A stretch of DNA of 64,000 nucleotides from Nemania diffusa (Eukaryota > Ascomycota > Sordariomycetes > Xylariales > Xylariaceae): positions 1,860,001 to 1,924,000 of the forward strand of contig JBBPUQ010000004.1 of NCBI GenBank assembly GCA_038501195.1, written 5' to 3'. The notes under the pieces were generated by a model. That model made no database searches, had not been told where the DNA came from, and saw only the letters and a program-made list of their open reading frames with translations. The position numbers and the translations under genes are program-made. Numbering within the stretch: position 1 is the first letter of the stretch; each line of letters starts with the position of its first letter. Below, piece by piece: positions 44,416 through 55,886 of this stretch.

Positions 44416-45467
44416 ACTGTTGTTGATATTGACAGCCTTTAGATTGATGGGTGTTGGTTGTGGTATGATTAGAGCAACTCACACAGATATCTGCGGCTTG
44501 GTGGGGTATTATTGGCTCAGCCGTTCGTTACGGTCGCTATTGTATGATTGATATTCTGGAGTGGCTATTTGTGTGAAGATCACTACTCGCCTTCGAAACA
44601 TCTCCGTTCTAGTGAGATGCGTAGTTGCAAATCTCATTGTAAGTAAGCGCCTACGTAACGACGTTGGTGCTAAAGATACGTCCGGATAAAGATAGTCACA
44701 GGGGACAGGTATGAATGATAAAACCTCAGTAGAGATTGATATAGAGTCAATGTAGGTGTTAGTTATGAGAATGTACAAAGTTACACTCATTCCAGGTTAT
44801 CACAATCAATGCCCCCATATGCCGTATAGTCATCCCAATGCCGCACCCCTTCCAATGCCGATCTCCTCTTTGAGCGAGAGAAATTATGTCAACTATGAAG
44901 TGACAATGATAATGATATTGTTGTCGCTGTTGTTACAGCAATGCATGTGCTAATTCATTAAGTTACCTCCACCGAGTGAAGCATCATCTCACGGTTGGTG
45001 TAGGTAATACTAAGGGATATCGTAAATGGGGGAAAAACGAGTCGTCAAGAAAATGAATAGAAATGACGCCAATGAACGCCGAGCCGACAGGTCGCACAAG
45101 AGCTTCCCGTATCGTCTAAAAAGAGGGATATCCCGGATATTGAGGTACGTCCACTGGATTCGAATAGACGGCCAAGGGGCTTGAAGGACCTAGGGTGCTG
45201 GTGTCCTATCTTGTACATTGGCCCGTGCTGACTTGCGTATCCAAACGCACCCACTGGAGTAAAATGGCCCACTATCCTGAAACCGGTGGCCTTGGTCTAT
45301 GGTTGTCGTGGCGTGGAAGAGGCGTCCTGGTAGCTATGTTCGTGATGCTGATAAAAGTGTGGCGTCGAGACCCTGGCGGCACGAGAACTTCACCTCCTTC
45401 GTGACCCCGCGGCCCAGCTGGCCGAGCCATACGCTAGGCGTAGAGCCCGGGATTCTGCCCTCGGGGA
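44370..45467. other. Intergenic stretch, 1.1 kb
   Basis: Upstream of the membrane-protein gene and downstream of the coiled-coil gene, both on the minus strand. Small ORFs on either strand lack domains. Nothing else is seen. Confidence 0.45.
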
Positions 45468-46224
45468 TTAGTTGTCGCGGTCTTCACCGTCTTTTGAAAT
45501 AATCACATAGTCAGCAAAACTTGCGGTCTCGGCGTCACGGTCGTGAGAGGAGCTATTGACGAGGTCGGATTCACCTTCGCTGGCTGTGGGAGTGGGTGGC
45601 ATCGCACCTCCGCGTATCGGCGCATGTTGGGTTTGCTTCGCAGTGCCCGGCCGGGATGTGGTCTGCACTGGTCTCTGAGGGAGTGCTTTCTCGGTGGACT
45701 GCGTGTTGGAGTCGAACACGTTGGCTAGGGGCTGTCGTTGAGCCCGTGGGCTACCTCCCACGCCGTCGATCTTGGACAACTGCAGTCTCGCCTCCATTTC
45801 CTTGAGTCGCGCCTCCAGAGCCTGTAGTTCGGTTTGTCCAGTGGTGACCTGCTGTTTCCTGTCCCAAGAAAGAACGAGATCAGTCCTCCGTATTGTCCTT
45901 TGTCTGGAGACTACTGATGACCTGATGTGGAGCGTAGCCTCGTGGGTGCTGTGAGACATACCGCTTATCGATTTGTTCGTCCAAGTCAGCAACGCTGTTC
46001 TCAATTCGAAAGATATCCATCAGTTCGGCGCTGAAGGAGCGTGCGATTGTGCTAGAGTGCCACGGCTCATTAGCATGATTTGGTTCATCTATTCCGCTGA
46101 TATACCTAGCCCTGGGGACCTAGTAGTAGAAGCCGGGATATTCAGGGGTTGGAGGGACTCACGACTGCGGGCGACGGCCACTTGGGACCCAGTCACGATC
46201 GAGTTCCTCGTCGGTTCGGTCCAT
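45468..46224 (-). CDS. Small coiled-coil fungal protein of unknown function
   Basis: Three exons: 46163..46224, 45962..46051 and 45468..45858, giving 180 residues. The introns (111 and 103 nt) have GTGAGT and GTATGT donors with CTCTAG and GACAG acceptors, and the phases agree. It opens MDRTDEELDRDWVPSGRRPQ. The predicted coiled coil runs through ARSFSAELMDIFRIENSVAD, LDEQIDKRKQQVTTGQTELQ and ALEARLKEMEARLQ. After it the chain is disordered (Gln/Pro/Thr/Ser-rich) and ends in an acidic tail (FADYVIISKDGEDRDN). The helical core suggests an adaptor or complex subunit, perhaps of a small coiled-coil assembly. I do not recognise the family, and no neighbour gives a hint. Confidence 0.75.
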
Positions 46225-49121
46225 CTTGATAGCTTAGGTAGAGTGTTATATTAGAGAAAGGAGATCCTTAGAGAGGTGCTGTATACTGCAATGCTTCTGG
46301 CTCTGAGGCTGAGCGGAACAAGTGGTTAATGAGGGAGCGAGGAACAGTAGGTGTCGCGAATTTGCTGTATCAATAGGGTGACAGGTAATGGGACGGCGAC
46401 GGTGGTTATTAACTTATTGGGCATTGGAGGTGGAGAGAATCCCTGGAGGGATGATTATGTACTAGCACTAGTACCTGAGGAGGTATGTAGGTAGGTACAG
46501 AGTCTGTAGGTGGTGATGTATGTAGGCGCTCTGTAGACTAGTGGTGTAGGTACATCAAGGTGGGCGTGGTGTGGTGGGTGCAGATGATTTAATGACCTAG
46601 AAAATGAGGGAAAAGGGGGGTCACCGGCTGTAGTGTGAAAAGGGTACTTCCGGATTAGGCAGTGATGCTTCAGTCAGTGTACCGGTACCTGATAGCTACA
46701 GTGCATCGAGGCAGATACAGGGTACCATACCCTGGATATATAAGCATGAATACTACATGAGGAAAGGGACTGCATTTATTTTGCATTGCATCGCATTGCA
46801 GAGTCTACGTCTCTACGCATACGGGTTGAGACAGTTATGCACCCTGAAATCTCTCCGTCTACCTGGTACTTCCTAGGTACGCTGCTGTCAATTTGATCTC
46901 TTTAGTCGATGTTTTCGGTTTTATCAGCACTCGTCGCTTGAAGTCATTCTGTTCTAGCCATGGATCTCAGAAGCACAAACTAAAATGGTCAGGCGTTCCT
47001 CCTCGGCGACACGTGAGATGATATGGTAGAGTTAGGTCGGTATGTAATTCATATCTGCCTACAGCACTTCTAGTACAATAATAATAATGCCTTGTTGACC
47101 GCTCTTGTTTGTCGTTTCAATGTATGTAGGTACTTGTGCTAATGCTTTCTAAATTGGCAGGGTTGAAAACGACCTTGGTAAATGCACCTTTTTAGGCTTC
47201 CATGAGACCGCATTAAAAAGGGCATGTTGTCTGGATTATTTGTCTCTCGTAGGTAGCACTGCATGAAGTGTATATATGTATATAGAGTCTTACTCTTATT
47301 ATAATATTTTTTTCTCTCGAAAGGGGCTAAATTAGATCTTTTGCCAGTGTTACAGCAAGTGGTAAAAAGCGATCTTGGCAGCTTGCCTATCACTTTCCTT
47401 TTTTTATGATTTTTATGACTCTATGCAGTAAGTAGTATATCTACCCTATGTTAGTTCTGCAATAGACTGACCCATCCCAATTTCAGCAGCAAGACAAACC
47501 TATGCTAATCAACACGGTTCATTTCTTCTCAAGCACATAAACGGGCGCTAAGTTCGTTGCGAGATACATATACGCACTGAATACGGCGTAGTACTGCTAC
47601 GAGGTAAGTTAGTAGGAGCTGAACTCGAAGTACCTACTTTATCCAGGACTGACAAGGTAATGACATTCTACATACCTGTTATTTAGGTTAACTAGTGAGA
47701 ATCTCTAGGACCATATGGCGATCATGGTAAAGAGTTATGATGATTAAATGAGAAAGTATTGATAACGATGAATAGGCACGTGTACGTACGACTTAGGTAT
47801 CTATCTATAGAGTATACCAAGTGATCTACCTACAAGGCCACCGGATGGCAATATGCCTAGCTGTAAGCTATGACGGGGCCATGATCAACTCTCATGACAT
47901 CAATCATTCGCTGTTGCGGTTTAGGCTAATACTCTTAAGAGTACGCTCGCCAAAAAGGTGTTTACAGCTTGGGCTGTTCATTATCGTCTTATCAGCGTTG
48001 ACACGTGCCATTCGTCGCGCATGCATCTTTATGGTAGTTCACATTCTGTTCAACCTCGAACTCGGGCAGGACAGGAGGACAGGAGGATAGAAGTATCAAC
48101 TGTCCGCATCACACTTACCACTAGCTATACCCAATATGTGGCGCTGTTGCCTTGCGATATTGTCACAAGAAAAGATTCCGTATGACGCAAAAAGGCGGCT
48201 GTATCTTGTGATTGAATACAGTACCTACTTACCTGCCGATCTGCCTATATACCGAGAATAATTATTGACTACATACATGGTTTACTGGGTAGGTAGATAA
48301 ATCTCACTGTTCTATGTTACTTACTATGCGTACGTGTGCGGAGTACTGCTTTATCTCTTAATAGTATGTATGGACGATGTTGTTCGGGGTTTCTTTAGCT
48401 CATCGCATCGGGCGGTTGTTTACTTACTGTAGTCGGTGTATTAGTTTTCCAGACTGATTCTTCTACCATATGGCCCTATCTACTATCTTGTAGTAGACTA
48501 GATAAGAAAGGGCTCTTCAAATCCTCAGAAAGTGGCTACATACACCTAATAGAAATACGAAGGAATGCTCGGGTAATAGTATTATCGGGTGTATGCAGCT
48601 ATGCGAGTGAATCTGCTGTTCCACTTTTAAAGTCGCGGGCATTTAAAGGGATAAAATTTAGATTCCAGCTCGTCGCACGGATCACCTTCCTTTACAGCAG
48701 CCCGTAGCCAGTAGCTTCCCCAATTGTACTCCGCAGCCGTCTCCAGACTCAAGATCCATCATACCAACCACTCTCATCGCAGAGCTGGCACAACTATTTC
48801 GAAACATCACATCTAGTCACGTGATTCATTACCAGGCGTTCCTTTTACCCAGGCAGAAATTTCAACGCGGTCGATATCATCATCTAAGAAGTGCTTAATC
48901 GGGCATAATAATCATCTCAGTACGCCCCGACCCATCTCGGCGGACTTCCGTGGCGCGAACATCCCTCCCACACCAAATTAGTACGCGCCTAACATTCTTT
49001 CGGCGTGCTGTTCGACCCGATATCTTCTGGTTTTGCTAACATATGCCAGACCCTGGCGCCGATTCACCATCTGCAGCGTCGCGACAGTCCCCTCGACTCC
49101 GGCCGAGGCGGATACTGGGGC
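46225..49121. other. Large gene-free stretch, 2.9 kb
   Basis: This is the longest stretch without a gene between two genes on opposite strands. It is AT-rich from about 46,900 to 48,650, with TACCTA words (for example 46,490 and 47,630) and no open frame of note. The last about 450 bases are C/T-rich on the plus strand and probably form the promoter of the bromodomain gene. No transposon ends or tRNA-like sequence were recognised. Confidence 0.4.
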
Positions 49122-52100
49122 ATGAATAATTCGAGACCGACGGCCTATACTTCTCTCGAGTCCCTCTTCCTCTTCCAACTACTCGGCAAGCACGGCTTTC
49201 TCAACAATAGCTTTGATCGCATAGCTCAAGAGCTCCAAAGTGCACCCGTTATCTTAGAGCAGGATGAGTACAATGCTAGCAGGTTAGCACCGGAAGCTCT
49301 CCAGCAGCTCGCCCTACAGCTCCTGAGCGAAGAACAGAGACGCGAAGCAGAGGCGGTCGCCGAGAAGGGGGCTAATGGCCTGTCGCCGGCATCTAAGAAG
49401 CGAAAGCTTCCAACCCCCCCTCTCCCTACGCTGAGAGAAGCCCACGAACACCCGGAAAGGCTCCCTATACTGGTCGATCGATTATACGCACGATTCCGGG
49501 ATGAAATTGTTAGGCAGATTCAAGAAGATGAGCGGGCATACGAGGCGCTAGAGCGCGAGATTGATGAGATTGAACGTGGCGAGTGGGATGAGAGGATAAA
49601 GCAAGACCAGCGTGGGAATGAGGCTCCTAGTCATGAGGTTCCCGTTGGGAAGGATGTACGGCCACCTAAACCGACGGGCCATGTGGCTGCAACTCGGGCT
49701 GCAACTCCGATTGCAACACCAATTACAACATCAATTCCAACATCAATTCCAACACCAGCTGTAATGCCAATAGTGGCACCGGTGTCCATTCAAGCTCCTC
49801 TGCCAGTCCAGCCTAGGGTACAGGAACTGGCAAAACGAGTCGAGGCTACACCAGTTTCTGCTCCTCCTACGCCAGTTTCTGCTCCTCTTGCGCCTGCTGC
49901 TCCTCCTGCGCCCGCGCCTACGCCTGTACCTGTACCTGTGCCTGTGCCTGTACCTGTGCCTACTCCTGCTTCTCAGGCACCTCATGAGAAGAGAACGTTA
50001 CAACCTAGCCCTGCTCCCCTCACACCGGCCACAGCACCAGTAATGCGCCCTGCAAACGAGCAACGACACTTTGCGCCAGATATCCGACTCCCACCGGAAC
50101 CCGCCCGTGCAACCACTGGCACAGCACCTGTTCTTCAGCATCCCCAAATGGCCCCCGGTTATGGGCAACGGCCCGCCTCTGCCGCGCAGCTACATGTCCT
50201 AGACGGTTCGCAACGACCTGAAAGCCTGCCAAAGGCGAAGAGTCCAGTGCCGGGCCAACAGGGTCAAGCGCAAGCACCTTCCCTTAAATGGGAACCACTT
50301 TACCAACCTCATCACCCGCCTCATCAAACCCCGGTACCCTCGCCTCGCCCTACTTACACCTCAGGTACATCGAGGCCTACAGGCTATTCCCACGTTCCGT
50401 CCGCCCCAGCGCAAACACCTCAGCATGTGCCTCAGCATGCGCCCCAACACACACAGAATTACACTGGAGGCCGACAAACTCCAGGACAAGTGGTTCCCCA
50501 GCCACGGTTTCCAATACCTAGTACCAGTGCTCCATCTCCCCCAGTTCTCCTACCTCCGCAACATACCAATCAAATTCCGCCCTCCTTACAATCTCTGCCC
50601 CCGAACGCGACTCCAGATGGAACTGGGCAGCCTGGTCCACACCAACGACCAATCTCCGCGCCAGTTGTTGCACCTCCTACCCCAAACGTTGCCAGGCACA
50701 CATACCCACAAACAGCAGTCTTACCGCCATCAACTCCGGTTCGGCCGCCCTCAGGGCTAACAGCCACGCATCCTGCTATCACAGCTACCAAGCCCGCTAC
50801 ACAAGCAATACAACCCCCTCAACTACCTATCGCATCACGGCATCCTCCGCCACAATCTCAACCGCGCCCGCAACCTGCCCAGCAACCATCTATTCCGAAT
50901 ACTCCATCTCAACCTCAGCATCCCAAGGGCACCCCTCGATCCTACAGTACTCAATTCAATCAGCAGACTAAACCAGCAGGTAATTCTGATATAGCTCAAC
51001 GACCCCAACCACCTATTCAGACTCCCGTTTCGACTCCGCAGTTTTCGAGGCCGCCTTCTATTTCTTTAGCTCAGACACCGTCAAGGGTTAGTGAGGCTTT
51101 GTATGTCATTCGAGGTCATGGCACTAAATGGGTTTCTACGCCGACTCCATCCACTCCTCGTGTTAAGGACGTGGAGGGATATTTTGACACTGAAAGCCCT
51201 GCTTTTGAGCCTCTCAGTCCACCTGTGCGGCCGGCCCAGCTCCCTAAGACGTCGTCAAGCGCCGAGAAGAGAGACATCAGTAAGCTTGTTACCAAAGCAG
51301 ATACTACTAAACCACGAGGTCGTCCACCACGAGTTGTGCAGAAAGCGGAACCCGCACCAGAGTCTGAAGAAGCTGCAGTTGAATCAGACCTCTCAGTGCC
51401 GGCCATTAAAGATGAAGAAGCGACTCCACAAACACTGCAAGAAGCCATGGATACCGCTGCAAACGAGACACTCCGAGGGCGTACACTAGCAGCGATGAAT
51501 ACCTCACCTAACAAACGCAAGCGGCTGGATAGTCCTCTAAACCGTGGACCATCGACCCCTGCAACTCACGTGCTCTGGACCCGTGCTTTTCACAAGATTA
51601 GTATGACAGCTCTTGATCAGATTATCGGGCATCGGTACGCCAATATGTTTGCAAATCCCATCAAGCCGAGGCTCGCGCCGGGGTATTACGACATTATACT
51701 TCGACCGCAAGACCTTAAGGGTATACAAAAAGCCATTACGGCGGGGTCGAAAGCTGCCGCCGCAACCGTGGCAACTATGCCTGACGTCGATGCGAACTCC
51801 CCTGCTGTTTGGCTTCCCATCTCTATTGATTTGGTACCACCGCGAGGCATCATTAATATCGCACAGCTTGAACGGGAGCTGATCCACATGTTCGCCAATG
51901 CTATCATGTATAACCCGGATCCACAACGGGGCCTTGGACCATCATTCCTCAGGAGTTACCAGTCAAATTCCGAGGAAGGGGAGGACCTTCGTGGGTACGA
52001 ATTTGATGAGAATGGGGTGGTGAAGGAGACGCGTAACATGTTTGCTGAGGTGGAAAAGTTGCTTGGAGACCTTCGTAACGAGGTTGTACCTCGGGCTCAG

Positions 52101-52217
52101 GCCCTCGGGACAGGTAGCCGTAGCGTTAGTGCTGCTGTGGGTGAATCGAGCACGGTGGAAGACGACGGTGGTGATGAGCAAGGAAACGAGGCTAAGAGAC
52201 GAAGGATCCGGGCTTAG
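49122..52217 (+). CDS. Bromodomain protein, BRD8/Bdc1-like (NuA4-type)
   Basis: A single-exon gene for 1,031 residues from ATG 49122; the longer open frame begins at a GTG and is not used. The N-terminus resembles Brd8/Bdc1 proteins of the NuA4 histone acetyltransferase complex: SLESLFLFQLLGKHGFLN, FDRIAQELQSAP, then a charged helix (RLYARFRDEIVRQIQEDERA). Residues 200-750 are disordered and rich in Pro, Thr, Ala and Gln, with a Pro-Val run (about 49,919-49,965). The C-terminal bromodomain lies at about residues 825-960: SMTALDQIIGHRYANMFANP, RLAPGYYDIILRPQDLKGIQ and LIHMFANAIMYNP, whose Asn is the acetyl-lysine contact. An unusual insert of about 50 residues (AGSKAAAATVATMPDV...) splits the fold. 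Brd8 membership is inferred from layout. Confidence 0.82.
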   Translation: MNNSRPTAYTSLESLFLFQLLGKHGFLNNSFDRIAQELQSAPVILEQDEYNASRLAPEALQQLALQLLSEEQRREAEAVAEKGANGLSPASKKRKLPTPPLPTLREAHEHPERLPILVDRLYARFRDEIVRQIQEDERAYEALEREIDEIERGEWDERIKQDQRGNEAPSHEVPVGKDVRPPKPTGHVAATRAATPIATPITTSIPTSIPTPAVMPIVAPVSIQAPLPVQPRVQELAKRVEATPVSAPPTPVSAPLAPAAPPAPAPTPVPVPVPVPVPVPTPASQAPHEKRTLQPSPAPLTPATAPVMRPANEQRHFAPDIRLPPEPARATTGTAPVLQHPQMAPGYGQRPASAAQLHVLDGSQRPESLPKAKSPVPGQQGQAQAPSLKWEPLYQPHHPPHQTPVPSPRPTYTSGTSRPTGYSHVPSAPAQTPQHVPQHAPQHTQNYTGGRQTPGQVVPQPRFPIPSTSAPSPPVLLPPQHTNQIPPSLQSLPPNATPDGTGQPGPHQRPISAPVVAPPTPNVARHTYPQTAVLPPSTPVRPPSGLTATHPAITATKPATQAIQPPQLPIASRHPPPQSQPRPQPAQQPSIPNTPSQPQHPKGTPRSYSTQFNQQTKPAGNSDIAQRPQPPIQTPVSTPQFSRPPSISLAQTPSRVSEALYVIRGHGTKWVSTPTPSTPRVKDVEGYFDTESPAFEPLSPPVRPAQLPKTSSSAEKRDISKLVTKADTTKPRGRPPRVVQKAEPAPESEEAAVESDLSVPAIKDEEATPQTLQEAMDTAANETLRGRTLAAMNTSPNKRKRLDSPLNRGPSTPATHVLWTRAFHKISMTALDQIIGHRYANMFANPIKPRLAPGYYDIILRPQDLKGIQKAITAGSKAAAATVATMPDVDANSPAVWLPISIDLVPPRGIINIAQLERELIHMFANAIMYNPDPQRGLGPSFLRSYQSNSEEGEDLRGYEFDENGVVKETRNMFAEVEKLLGDLRNEVVPRAQALGTGSRSVSAAVGESSTVEDDGGDEQGNEAKRRRIRA

Positions 52218-52995
52218 AAAATCCTGCGAGATGCCCTCAGATAATTTCTCAAAGGGATAATATCTACTTTGCTGCTCGATCCTTGTAGCGAAGAGTCGTT
52301 GATATAACTACGGCGAATGACTCTAATGTATATTGTTAAATTAGCAGTCCGGGCAAAGGATTTGCTATCGGCATGAAAATGGTGTTTTGCTCAATACGTG
52401 GCGCTTGTTAGTGAGAGGACTGCCTCTGAAGGCCTACTCTAGAGTTAGAATAACAATCACTTGTTAAATTATATGAACACGATGTTCACCTGGCGCAGTT
52501 ATAATCAAACTAGGAGGTATGTGCCTTATGTACTTAAGTGCCCTATGTACCCAGAGGTATGTATAAATCCCTATGTATGCATATAGTGCATATAGTGCAT
52601 ATAATGCATACCAAGACAATATGAAATAAATGAATGTCATCACCAAACGGGTTTGTAGATCATTCTATGTAGGTACTCCGTCTATTTACATATGTACTGA
52701 ATCGCACCTATCAGATCCTAGTATTGAACTTATTATGCACCACGAAGCTCACTTTGAGAGCAGCTTCCATTTTGTTTTGTTTTTTCTCTCTATACTCCAT
52801 CTGGAAACCTCGTAGCTGTAAAAGTTTGGCTTATTGCAGATTCTATTCCAGGGTTTCCTTATAGTTGGACTCAGACGCTCTACGGTTCAGGCATTCCAAT
52901 TGCAGGTGGAGACGCGTCGCGTGTAAAGAGAGAGTACATAATATTTATCCACAGCGGCCTTCAAGCAGGCGACTCGCATATACCGGTGCGTTCAA
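52218..52995. other. Intergenic stretch, 0.78 kb
   Basis: It holds the 3' flank of the bromodomain gene and the promoter of the AT-hook gene. A short run of GCATATA-type units lies at 52,575-52,610. No gene is seen. Confidence 0.45.
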
Positions 52996-55016
52996 ATGGC
53001 CGGACGCAAAGTAATCGCAGATTCCGAGGATGAGGATGAGGGCGATTGTGTCCTATTTGATCCTACAGATGACGTGTATGGACCTGAGCCTGAGCCGCTC
53101 AGCCCACCTGGTCGGCGCTCGAGCCCAGTTGCTCCCGAGACGCATCATCCTCAATCAGACGTTACGGATCCCTCATTCTTCGCAAACATATACGATGACC
53201 AGCACAGCCTAGCTGTGAAGCAGTCGCATCTTATAGAAAATATCGTTCGTCAGAGTCAGAGGGCGAGTGCTAGCAGCGGTGATGTTTCGCTCCCGGCCCA
53301 GAAACAGGGAAGGAGGGTCGACCCATCCTCTGGCACTGACGTGACATCGCCGATAGTCTTGGGCAAGAGTCGAAACAATCCTATGCTATTGAGCGATGGT
53401 GTCTCTGAGTTAACTTCGCCGCGCAAGAGCACCGGGAAGGAGTGGGATATTCCAAGCAGCCCCGAGGATCCAACTGCATCAAACAATACCAAGCATCCCC
53501 CAAGAAGCAGAGGAAGAACCTACGGTAAAAGTAAAAGGGAAAGATCGAGACCAATCTCAAGTCCCGTTGCTGCAGAAGAGGCTACGCGACAGGCATCATT
53601 CGAGCATATCGGTATTGACCAATTAGGCGGCGGTCAAAGAACAGATACCATGCCAATGCCGCCAGTAAAAAGAATAAAACTATCCCATCATGATGATGCT
53701 CTGCCAGACGCATCGAAATTCTATATTGCCCAGAGCAACCTCACGACAATGGAGAAACTCGAGTACCAGAAGGTGGCCGTGTCTATGAATAGTTATAGCG
53801 GGCTTCCTGAAACTTTACCCAACCAGAAATCAAGTGGCGTTGCAACCATCCCTTATTCAACACCAAGAGGGTATTCACCAGTCCCATCTCTACCCTGGGA
53901 GGAGTCTCTTGCGCAGCCCGCTAGCCCTCAGCAGAACGAGATCATAAATGTGAGCATTTACTACTTCTATAATGCGTATCTGAACGCTAACGGGGACTTC
54001 AGATAGGTTCTTCACCAGATGTGATTGGCTCCGGCTTTGGTTTCCCCAATGAAAAGGGACCCGCTCCCCGTTTGGAAATAGGTATACCTAAGGACCGGGA
54101 CTCTCCAGCCAGGCCCCAAATTAGGACGTCTGTCAACAATGAAAAGAAGAGAGCACTGCAAATTGTTGAAGAAGATGAGCTATGGAAAGACGATGTGGTA
54201 GACTCGAACAACGCCGGCGAGCTTCCGGAATCATACAAGTCCAGAGCTACTAAGCGAAGGTCTGTAGCTATGGGCTTCTCGGGTGTTGGAAGTAATATAG
54301 ATACCCTCGAAAGCATCCCAGACGAGGTAGTGGGCCAAATGGAGAGTCCAGCCGAATTTCTAGCTCCAGCTTTACCAGATACAGATCCCCCCGAACCGCC
54401 GCCGGAGGCTCCAGCTAAGAAGCGCGGACGCAAAAAGAAACAACATGTTGCCGAAATCCCCATTACAGATGCAGAAGCAAATGAGCAGTCATACACACAT
54501 CAAGATTCCACATCTCCCCATAAAGCAGTCGAGGCAGAACCCTCCCTAGAAAATCCAAAGAAAAAACGAGGGCGCCCACGCAAGTCAGGACCTTCAAAAG
54601 GGGCTGAAGAACTGTTGCCCGAGCCGGATAAAGGTAGTGCACTACAGCAAATAGATTCACAGAACGACAATAACCCAGATAAATCGGCTACAGCTATAAA
54701 AAGGCAGGAAAACGCTGAACAAATGGCAAAAGGGAAAAAGAGCGAGGCCGCTGGGGAGGTTGAGGGCATACAGTCAGGTGATAATAGACTGGCTCTCAAG
54801 GAGCTAGATACCAATCTCAAGGCCTCGTCTAAACTAGTTTCTACTGAGGAGTCACCGACGAAGACAAGGGTAGAGCCTGATGACGAAATGGCAACTCCTA
54901 AAACGAAGTTGAGAGAGGCGTCCAAGCTTACTGCTTCGCAGTCGAAAGTCACTTACCGAGTTGGTCTGAGCAAGCGCTCTCGTATTGCGCCTCTGCTGAA
55001 GTCCATCAAGAAGTAG
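52996..55016 (+). CDS. AT-hook nuclear protein, fungal, function unknown
   Basis: Two exons: 52996..53949 and 54003..55016 (53-nt intron, GTGAGC donor, GCTAACG branch, TTCAG acceptor), giving 655 residues. An acceptor 4 nt downstream would break the frame. The protein opens MAGRKVIADSEDEDEGD, with Ser/Pro-rich acidic stretches and many S-P sites. Two AT-hook-like basic motifs, KKRGRKKKQ and KKKRGRPRKSG, are typical minor-groove DNA contacts. The last residues, YRVGLSKRSRIAPLLKSIKK, are strikingly basic and look conserved. No enzymatic domain is seen. It probably acts in chromatin as a DNA-binding accessory factor. I know relatives in filamentous fungi only as hypothetical AT-hook proteins. 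It sits 0.8 kb downstream of the bromodomain gene on the same strand. Confidence 0.83.
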
Positions 55017-55194
55017 GTTAGTTAGATAGGAGTTAGTCCCCCTAGGGGTAGATACGCAGTCTCGGCCTATTATAGGCAATTACTTAGCTCCAATGCAATG
55101 AATATTAACAACAGTATTTTGTATTAATCAAGCAGGCAATCGTACATAGCCAAGCATAAAGCCATTTTGTCCCCCTATTAAAACAGCCAAGCGG

Positions 55195-55886
55195 TCAAAC
55201 GTGTAGTGCGGTCCCGCCGCTCTCTAATCGCGCGGCCTCTTTTCGGAGAACATCTATCTTCAGTAGCCGGTACGCCCTCTCGATCCGTTCCCTCCGATCC
55301 GGGTCTTTGCTAAGGCCGCGCGACGCAGACCAAGTCCCCGTGAGCAGCCCGACCTCGCCACCGAGCATGGTGCCGCCAAGCCCGAAGAAGAAATAGGTGG
55401 CGTAGTCGCCATATTTCGTCGGCTGCATCAGAGGCGCGATGTCGGGGATCGCCTCTGCAGGTAATATGTAGATCTCTCGTTAGTCGGGCTCCCTCTTTTC
55501 CTCTCACTCGTAGCGTGTTCTATTCTATTCTACCCCTATTCTTGTTCTCGTGCCCGGCACTAGACTAATGATACACTAAGAACGCATGGCAGCGTGCGTT
55601 GCGTTTGCTTACCTTGCCTCCCGTTCGCGAACGTGACAAACGATGGCTTCTCGGCGGCGCGGAAGGCCGCGAATATGTCGGTGCGCACCTTCCTCAACCT
55701 GATGGCGGCGTATATGCCTAACCCTAGGCCGATGAATGAGCTGAAGGTGGTGGCTGTGGCGACTCGCGCGGTCGCCTTGCGGAGCGCCTCGCGGTCGGGG
55801 GGCTCGAGGTCGGATTGTATGTGTTGGTTGGCGAGCTTCTTGAGCTCGGCTTGCTCTTGGGACTTGCGGAAGATTGCAAGAGACAT
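55195..55886 (-). CDS. Small two-TM membrane protein, fungal, function unknown
   Basis: Two exons: 55613..55886 and 55195..55454 (158-nt intron, GTAAGC donor, CTGCAG acceptor), giving 177 residues. A charged amphipathic start (MSLAIFRKSQEQAELKKLAN) and LEPPDREALRKATARVATAT lead into a first membrane stretch (FSSFIGLGLGIYAAIRLR). A second hydrophobic segment, YATYFFFGLGGTMLGGEVGL, is rich in glycine. Gly-rich packing of this sort is common in mitochondrial membrane proteins, and the basic, acid-poor turns would fit, but targeting is not proven. The C-terminus is charged (RRERIERAYRLLKIDVLR). I do not recognise a named family. It stands alone, downstream and convergent to the AT-hook gene. Confidence 0.75.

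Noticed and set aside
49005..49121. 39-codon N-terminal extension of the bromodomain protein
   Set aside because: It begins with GTG and has no in-frame ATG before 49122; the conserved-looking part begins after that ATG.
54003..54020. Second AT-hook ORF as a separate gene
   Set aside because: The downstream frame has no ATG near its start and joins the first exon in phase through a 53-nt intron.
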